Assembly: GCA_025917655.1 (NCBI GenBank)
Contig: CP084611.1
Span: 682,001 to 746,000 of the forward strand
Direction: 5' to 3'
DNA: 64,000 nt
Source of the DNA: Chlorella sorokiniana
Taxonomy: Eukaryota > Chlorophyta > Trebouxiophyceae > Chlorellales > Chlorellaceae
The notes below the pieces were generated by a model that saw only the letters and a program-made list of their open reading frames with translations, made no database searches and had not been told where the DNA came from. The stretch's first letter is position 1, and every line of letters begins with the position of its first letter. This document shows, one piece after another, positions 58,176 to 64,000 of this stretch. The position numbers were made by a program, and so were the translations under genes.

Positions 58176-58361
58176 GTTGCCCTTTACTTTCCCAGCATTG
58201 TTCGATGAGCAGCCATTGTGCATTGCGGAAGCCGCCGCCAAAAACGGCAGCATGCACAGCAGCGCCTTTTGTTGGGCTCGTTCGCGGCTTCTAAGCCCCT
58301 GAGAGTATCCCATACTTACGAAAGTATCACTCCACATCTTTTGAAGCACTGTTGCGGTGCC
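58176..58361. promoter_or_regulatory. Bidirectional promoter region of WDR74 and NOP53
   Basis: Only 186 bases separate the two divergent start codons, so the space must carry both 5' leaders and a shared or overlapping promoter. Near the NOP53 side lie three linked short palindromic half-sites: AGTAT at 58304-58308, ATACT at 58312-58316 and AAGTAT at 58322-58327. Both gene products act in 60S assembly, so common control would make sense. No TATA box is evident. Confidence 0.55.
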
Positions 58362-61030
58362 ATGGGCAAGCGAAAGAGCGCCAAGAAGGCCGACCGCAAG
58401 CTAGACACACAGCATGTGAGTCTTGTGGCCATGCAGCTACTCATGGGCATCCTTGTCGACGCCGCGTCCCGCACCCTCCCCATGCATGCTCCACCCGCCG
58501 CCGCTGCCGCCTGCCGCTGCTGCAAGCCTCCCTCGCAAACCAAAGCACAACTCCGAGTGCACAGCCAGCTACAGGCCAGCGACCGTTCCTCAACAACGCC
58601 TGCTTCCGCCATGCCGCAGGTGACGGACTTCATAGAGCAGGAGACGCGGGAGGAGCGGCAGGGCCTGAAGGTGGACCTCGTCCCCGACGCCGACCTCTTC
58701 TTCGTTGACAAGGCAAGCATGGGAGCGTTTTATCTGCGCGCTGGTTTAATCGCTTATATTCGGGTTCTTGAGTCTGCATCTTTTGAACCAGGGGGATGCT
58801 TTTGCGTAGCGTGGTCAGCCCGCGGTGGCACCCAGCCAGGGCTGTTCAAGTAAAGCCAGCCCCTCGATCGAAGCTGGGGGCTGGCTTTACTTGCTCCTCA
58901 GAGCTTGGGGCTGAGGAGCACGCATTTCCTGCCGCCCCAGCGTGCTGTGTGACCACACAAATAAGGAGCGGGAAGGCTCTCTTCAAGCTGACCGGGCGTG
59001 CACCCACTCGCTGCGCGCAGGCTGGAGACGAGGACACGGCGGCGGCGGCCAAGGCGGGGCGGCTGCCCCGAAAGCTGGCGGCGCGGCAGAAGGTGCTCCG
59101 CTCGCAGGCCATCCTGCAGGCGGCGCACGCGGCCAAGCCGGTGGTTGTGCCGCCGCCCCGCAAGCCCAAGGGGTCGGTCCTGGAGCAGCAGCAGCGCGTG
59201 AGGCAGCAGCAGAAGGGCGGCGGCGGCGGCGGCGGCGTGGCAGGCAAGCGCAGCAAGCGGGAGGCGGGGGAAGCGGCGGCCGCCGCCCTGGATGTCTGGG
59301 CTGAGCCGCAGCAGGAGCAGCACGACGGCTGGACCGACGCCCTGGTCCCCGCAAAGCGGCAGCGCCGCACCGGTGGTCGGCGGGCCGTTGCCGCGTCCAG
59401 CCGCGCGCGCGAGCTGCCGCTGCCCGTCGTGCCCGCCGTGGAAATCGACCCAGCGGGCTGCTCCTACAACCCCGACCCCGAGGCGCACCAGGAGGCGGTG
59501 GCGGCGGCGGTGGCGGCGGAGACGCGCAAGCTGCTTGACAAGGAGCTCCAGCCGCTGCCGGTGCCACGCACAGTGGATTACCAGCCGGAAACGGACGAGC
59601 TGGCGCTGCTGCAGACGCTGGAGGGCGGCGGCGGCGGCGAGGAGGAGGAGGAGGAGGAGGGGGCAGGAGGGGCAGGAGGGCGGCGAGGCGGAGGAGGACG
59701 CGGGGGATCTTGCCGCTGCTCGGCGCCGCCAGGCACGCCGCTGCGGATGCGCCTGCTGAGCATGCCCTGCTGCCTGGCTGCCTCGGGCCTGCCTTCCTCA
59801 TTGCTTGGCTCTAGAATTTTCTGCCAAGCCTGCCGCCCGCCTGCCTTTGCTGCAGGAAGAGAAGCGCAAGACCAAGAAGGACCGCAACCGGGAGCTGCGT
59901 CGGCGGGAGGTGGAGGAGCAGCAGGAGCAGCAGGTGGGCCTTTCTCAACCACGCCAGATGCTGCATAAGCAGCACAACGCGGCTGGGCAGTGCATAGTGG
60001 CCAGCATCCGCGGTCCTGTGTGCCGCACCTGCCCAGCGAGGGCGGCGGATGCCTGGCCCCTCCCTGCAGCGCAAGCTCAAGTCGCAGCGGCGGGAGCTGT
60101 CGAGCCTGAAGGAGATCCAGGCGGCGCTGGAGGCGGAGGAGGCGGAGAAGGAGGCGGCGCGCCTGCGGCGGCAGGTGCGCTGCCAGCCCGGCTGCCGATC
60201 GCCTGGCAGCTGCGTGCCGCTGATCCTGTGCACACCCCCTGCTTGCCGCTGTGCTCCTCTGGCTCAGACATGCTGGCCCCCAAGACCTCCATGCATCAAC
60301 CCCTCATCTCCTCATCTCCAACACATCCTCATAGCTGCAACAGACGCCATGCACCAGTCCCCATTCAATCGCCCCCGCCCCCGCACACACACCACACCAC
60401 CACCGCGACACACACACACGACACTACCAACACCACACACACACAAACTCTTAACACCCTCCATCCCTCGCCCCACCCCCCGCGCAGCTTGACAAGGCTG
60501 AGCGGCTTGCGGCGGAGCCCCCCCGGCTGTCGCGCCACCGCTTCCAGCCCATGCCGCTCCAGGTGCTGACGAGCGACGAGGTGGCGGGCAGCCTGCGGCG
60601 CCTCAGGCCCACCGCCATGCTGGCCAAGGACCGGTACAAGAGCCTGCAGCGCCGCGCGCTCATCGAGCCGCGCAAGAAGATCGAGCAGAAGAAGCAGGGC
60701 AAGAAAGTGGAGTATGTGCACGTGAGTGGGGCCGGGCCGGTGGAAGGGCGGGAGGCGTGGGCTGGCTGCGCGTCGAGCAGTGTGGGCCCTGGCAGCCAGC
60801 AAGCTATTCCCTGGAGTGCTCATCCCGTGTTCTTCCTGAAGATTCAGCAAAGGCGACACAAAACACCAGCCCATGCCCGCGCCGGCCGCCAATCATGACC
60901 ATCCACTTGCTGCTTGCGCATCGATCCCGTCTGGCAGGGCGAGCGCGCGGAGCGGGCGCAGGAGCGGCAGCAAGAGCTGCGGGAGCTGCGGGAAGCCAAG
61001 AAGAAGGCGGCCAAGAAGGCGGCGCACTAG
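58362..61030 (+). CDS. NOP53: NOP53 (GLTSCR2/PICT1) ribosome biogenesis protein
   Basis: Nucleolar factor that recruits the exosome helicase Mtr4 for 27S/7S pre-rRNA trimming on pre-60S particles. Starts MGKRKSAKKADRKLDTQH, then VTDFIEQETREERQGLKVDL and VPDADLFFVDKAG, the conserved NOP53 N-block. A central low-complexity Gly/Glu region and EIDPAGCSYNPDPEAHQEAV follow, then the basic C-half KRKTKKDRNRELRRREVEEQ, LKSQRRELSSLKEIQAALEA, LDKAERLAAEPPRLSRHRFQ and RYKSLQRRALIEPRKKIEQK, with a Lys-rich end. Exons 58362-58415, 58620-58712 (GC donor), 59021-about 59747, 59856-59933, 60070-60173, 60488-60721, 60938-61030. A frame change in the Glu/Gly repeat near 59660 restores an acidic stretch (EAEEDAGDLAAARRRQARR). 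Intron 2 carries two perfect hairpins. Confidence 0.9.
58847..58920 (+). repeat. Two adjacent perfect inverted repeats in NOP53 intron 2
   Basis: First hairpin: 17-base arms at 58847-58863 and 58877-58893 with a 13-base loop, no mismatch. Second: 10-base arms at 58892-58901 and 58911-58920 with a 9-base loop. The hairpins overlap by two bases, so they can form back to back in the pre-mRNA. No known small RNA or transposon end recognised. Confidence 0.9.
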
Positions 61031-61418
61031 CCGGCACAGCGCAAAGCGGCGGGCCACCCAGCCCTTCGCGCTTCTCGCGCTCGCAGCGTCACGCTATGCC
61101 ACCGCTTGCAACAACCATGTCTCGCAGTTGTCAACATGGCTGGTGCCACCAGCCTGGAGCGCAGTCTGCATGCAAGGCTTAGTCAGCGACAATTGCTCCC
61201 ACTTCCGTCAAGTTGCCATGTTGCAGAGCAGCTACAGAATAGGAATTGGGATTGAGTTAAAAGCAACGGCAAGCCATGCGTGGCTTGGGAGCAGACAAGG
61301 TTGCTTGAAAGCCATTCATTGCGACGTGCTGTAAAAGGATGTACAGAGGTAACAATAAAGATGAGTTTCAAGAGATGGGTTTCAAGGCAAAACTCAATTC
61401 TTCATCATGCAAACAAGT
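61031..61418. other. 3' intergenic, no feature seen
   Basis: Between the NOP53 stop and the 3' end of the convergent minus-strand gene. No coding frame of interest. Confidence 0.5.
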
Positions 61419-62839
61419 TCAGCTTGCGCTTGGCCCCAGCCCCTCGCATCGGTTGGCGGGCGGGCCCGGGCGTTGGCGGCGGCACCACAGGAGCTCCCCC
61501 GCTGGTGGCGGCGCAGGCACCAAGGGCGGGGGCACAGCCGCCGCAGCCTCTGGCTGCGCAAGAGCAGCTGGGGCTGCAGGGGCTGGGGCCTGGGCAGGGG
61601 CTGGGCCGTGGGCTGCTGCTGGTGCGGCTGGTGGAGGTGCACGGGCAGCTGGGGCTGCAGGGGCTGCGGCTGGTGCGGCTGGTGAAAGGGCTGCGGCTGG
61701 TGCGGCTGGTGCCGGTGCAGCAGGCTCCGCCTCAGGCTGGGCCTCCGCCTCCAGTTCCACCGAAGCGCCAATGACGTGGGCCACCAACAGCAGCGCAGCA
61801 GCCTTGGGCCAGTCATGGGTCGCTGTCCTGCAGCGCGCAACGGTGACAGTGGCGGGGGCGAGCGAGCGAAGTGTTGAGTGGGGCAGCGGCGCGGGCTCCC
61901 AGGAACGCCCGTGCTGTCCTGCCACAGGGGGTGACGGCTGGGCACCGGCCTGCATGGGTCTAGCCCGTGTCTGCGCGCACCCTGCCACCCTTCCCTGCAA
62001 CCCTCCCCCTCCCTGCACCTCATCAGCGGCAGGCTCTGCGGGAACACCCTCCAAGCCGTCTCCAGCGCGCGCTTGGTGCGCAGCGCAGGGCCGCCCAGGC
62101 GCAGCGTGCGGCTCAGCACGCTGGAGGGCAGGCGGGAGACGGCGGTGGCGCCCAGCCCCCGCGTCGCCGCCAGCAGGTCGTCCAGGGCGCCCTGCGTGAC
62201 CAGCTCAACCCCGAAGAGCCTGTCACGAAGGCGGCACCGTGCACGTTGTCCCGCACGTAAATGAACACGGGGGCGTCGTCGCGCGCAGGCAGCGGCAGCA
62301 CCTCCCGCAGCATCGCCCGCGTCCCCTCCACATTCAAACGCCTGCACAGGCGGCAAAGAGTTGTGCACAAGTTGCGTGCGAGGTGGATGCAGCTCGTTGC
62401 GCCCGCGTTGGCCTCAGGGAGGCCGGATGCCTGGCAGCAGCATGTACTGTAAGAAGGTGCCGGCCATGCGGGATGCCCGCTTGCCTGCTGGAGCCGCCTG
62501 CCATGTGCGGCAGCTCTTCCAGCAACAGTATCTGCATGCTGGCAGGGTCCAGGGTCTTGAAGCGGCCCGCGGGGTTGGTCCACCGTACAACGGCAATGGC
62601 GGCAGAGGCCCCTGGAAGCAGCCCGACCACCGTGACCTCCGCTAGCGGTTTCTTGAACTCCTTCAGGCCAATGCTCTGACTCCTGTCCTCCCTTTTGCCC
62701 GGCCGCGGCGGCCCCACGCGCACGCCCACCATGTTGTGGAAGAGGCTCCTGCAAACACCTGAGCAGGCTCGGACGCGGTGGTGGGCCCGCGCCCTCCCTA
62801 ACCTGAACCTGTGATCGGCAGGTACCGTGCTGCAAGCAT
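61419..62839 (-). CDS. Unknown protein with Ala/Pro-rich C-terminal tail
   Basis: Gene-like series on the minus strand. The possible start MLAARYLPITG (62839) is followed by a splice into SLFHNMVGVRVGPPRPGKRE, then EVTVVGLLPGASAAIAVVRW and MQILLLEELPHMAG (exon about 62490-62750). Then VEGTRAMLREVLPLPARDDA and FIYVRDNVHG, then LVTQGALDDLLAATRGLGAT and LRTKRALETAWRVFPQSLPL (about 62030-62340). Finally WPKAAALLLVAHVIGASVEL leads into about 100 residues made almost only of Ala and Pro, ending near 61419. The middle exons need a frame change near 62235. The globular parts look like a small alpha/beta domain, but I recognise no family. The tail resembles Pro/Ala-rich linkers of algal proteins and may be partly repetitive expansion. 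Confidence 0.45.
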
Positions 62840-63553
62840 CGCAACTGCTGCGTAAAGGGTCGTGTGGGGGCTTACTTGGGAGCGGGGTACCGTCCTCGGG
62901 AACTGGAAGGGTCTGCTGCCCAGGTTGAAAACGTGTCTGTGCGTTTAGGCAGCCGAAACCACCTTTGGCGATTGTCTAAGAGTAATGTGCTGCAATGGAC
63001 CTTCAGAGCCAAATCAAGATTGGGCCCGCTCGTGCCGCGCAGCACACCCCGCAGCACGCCCCCTAGGAAGGCCTTGGTGCGCCCCGAGGGTAGGCCCCGT
63101 AGGAAATTAAGTGCACCATAATCATCGGAAGCGATTCTTGATTTGTGCATGTGCACCCAGCGCTAGGCGCCTTGGCAAGGCTCCACACCATGATATCTGA
63201 AGGAGACGAACAGCTGGCCGTATGGGGCACATCGGAGCCCGCTGTCAAACGTGTAGAGGAGTTGTTCGGCACTTGACCGCCTGTATTTGAGGTGGGTTGG
63301 GACGCGGTGCCGCATACCCCGAGCGCGCACCGTCGTGGGCAGCACAAACAATCAGCTTTGACATATCCATGGTCTTCTGCTGTGACAGATCGACCATACA
63401 TGGCCAGGCCACCCGCCATGGCAACTTCTACTTGGTCCCTTTCAATCAGCAGAGGAGGCGCGACTGGCGGCTGGGTGGCTAACCGGTAACTGCCAAGCGT
63501 CAGCCCTGGTGCCAACCCCTTGACCTGACATGCCTTGCCCCTGCTGCTTGCAG
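62840..63553. other. Unassigned stretch near right edge
   Basis: Both strands show open frames (62864-63121 on plus, 63063-63902 on minus), none with family features. It may hold the 5' part of the gene that continues at 63554, or only intergenic DNA. Confidence 0.3.
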
Positions 63554-64000
63554 CCTCCTTCCTAGCACGAATCGAAGACTTGCAAGCATCGCAGGGCTCG
63601 ATTCCGGAGGGGCCGCTGCCCTGCGTGCTCAAAACCCTGGTGCATGATATGCGCCGCGGCCTGGAGCTGTCTTGCCTGCATGACCAAGAGCGGCGACGAG
63701 CCCTCAAACGGCACCTGCTCGGCCAGGCCCCTGAGCCCACGGAGAGTTGCAGTGACTGTAAGTAAGCATGGCGCAGGTGTGCGGTCATCACACTTGCATG
63801 GCGAGCCCGTCGGCCGACAGCCAATGCCGAGCGCCGCTTCTCGCTGCAGGTGCAAGTGCTGCTCCTGCTGGCCGAGAGGCCTTGTGTGGCCCTCTGGCGC
63901 ATGCGGCAGTCCGCCTGAACCTCTCGGAGCTCCTGGAAATGTTGTTGCGTTTTGATGGGGAGGCGGCGCTGGCACGGGATCTGCGGGGGTGGACCGCGCT
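63554..64000 (+). CDS. Partial unknown gene running off the window
   Basis: An exon after the acceptor tgcttgcag (exon from 63554) reads SFLARIEDLQASQGSIPEGP, then LPCVLKTLVHDMRRGLELSC and RRALKRHLLGQAPEPTESCS, with a donor-like gtaagc near 63760. A following exon after gctgcag (63849) reads VQVLLLLAERPCVALWRMRQ in one frame and VRLNLSELLEMLLRFDGEAA in another, again one base apart. The helical, Leu-rich composition suggests an alpha-solenoid type protein. The gene is cut by the window end and not identified. Confidence 0.4.

Overview
The window is nuclear DNA of a green alga, most likely a Chlorella-like trebouxiophyte (inference). The evidence is very GC-rich coding sequence, genes split into many short exons by GT-AG and some GC-AG introns, GT-rich intron starts and CA/C-rich intron ends, a chlorophyte-type TGTAA element after one gene, and a wholly eukaryotic gene set. 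I see no CRISPR array, rRNA, tRNA or insertion sequence.

Layout. 1-5745: a truncated, frame-damaged copy of the intraflagellar-transport gene WDR19/IFT144. 5746-12250: poorly resolved DNA, a small unknown membrane protein, and a minus-strand 2-Cys peroxiredoxin fused to a C-terminal thioredoxin-like domain. 12739-20712: a second IFT144 copy with its 3' end, duplicating 1-5745 including introns. 21188-24530: histidine-acid phosphatase of the ACP6 type. 24770-25635 (-): Fic-domain protein. 26087-27648: 3-hydroxyacyl-CoA dehydratase (HACD/PAS2). 27826-29448: FLASH-like coiled-coil protein. 29795-31219: CoA-type Nudix hydrolase. 31528-35234: GPR107/LUSTR seven-helix protein. 35440-37267: sarcosine-oxidase-like flavoenzyme with a PTS1-like tail. 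37608-43928 (-): KATNIP-like protein. 44531-46149: ESCRT-III CHMP5/VPS60. 47168-47841 (-): secreted Cys/Gly-rich protein. 49150-49943 (-): one-helix protein with a possible transit peptide. 50314-53243: SLC17/PHT4-type transporter. 53791-55966: SLC10A7-type transporter. 56142-58175 (-) and 58362-61030 (+): divergent pair WDR74/NSA1 and NOP53, both 60S ribosome-assembly factors. 61419-62839 (-): unknown Ala/Pro-rich protein. 63554-64000: partial unknown gene.

Two themes stand out. First, there are two cilium genes (IFT144, KATNIP), one of them in a tandem segmental duplication. Second, many conserved reading frames are broken by single-base gains or losses, mostly in or next to G or C runs. 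Several breaks fall in otherwise intact housekeeping genes, so consensus errors are likely, and pseudogene calls, including for IFT144, must be made with care.

Exon coordinates were read by eye from splice sites and reading frames. Gene starts are the least certain part.
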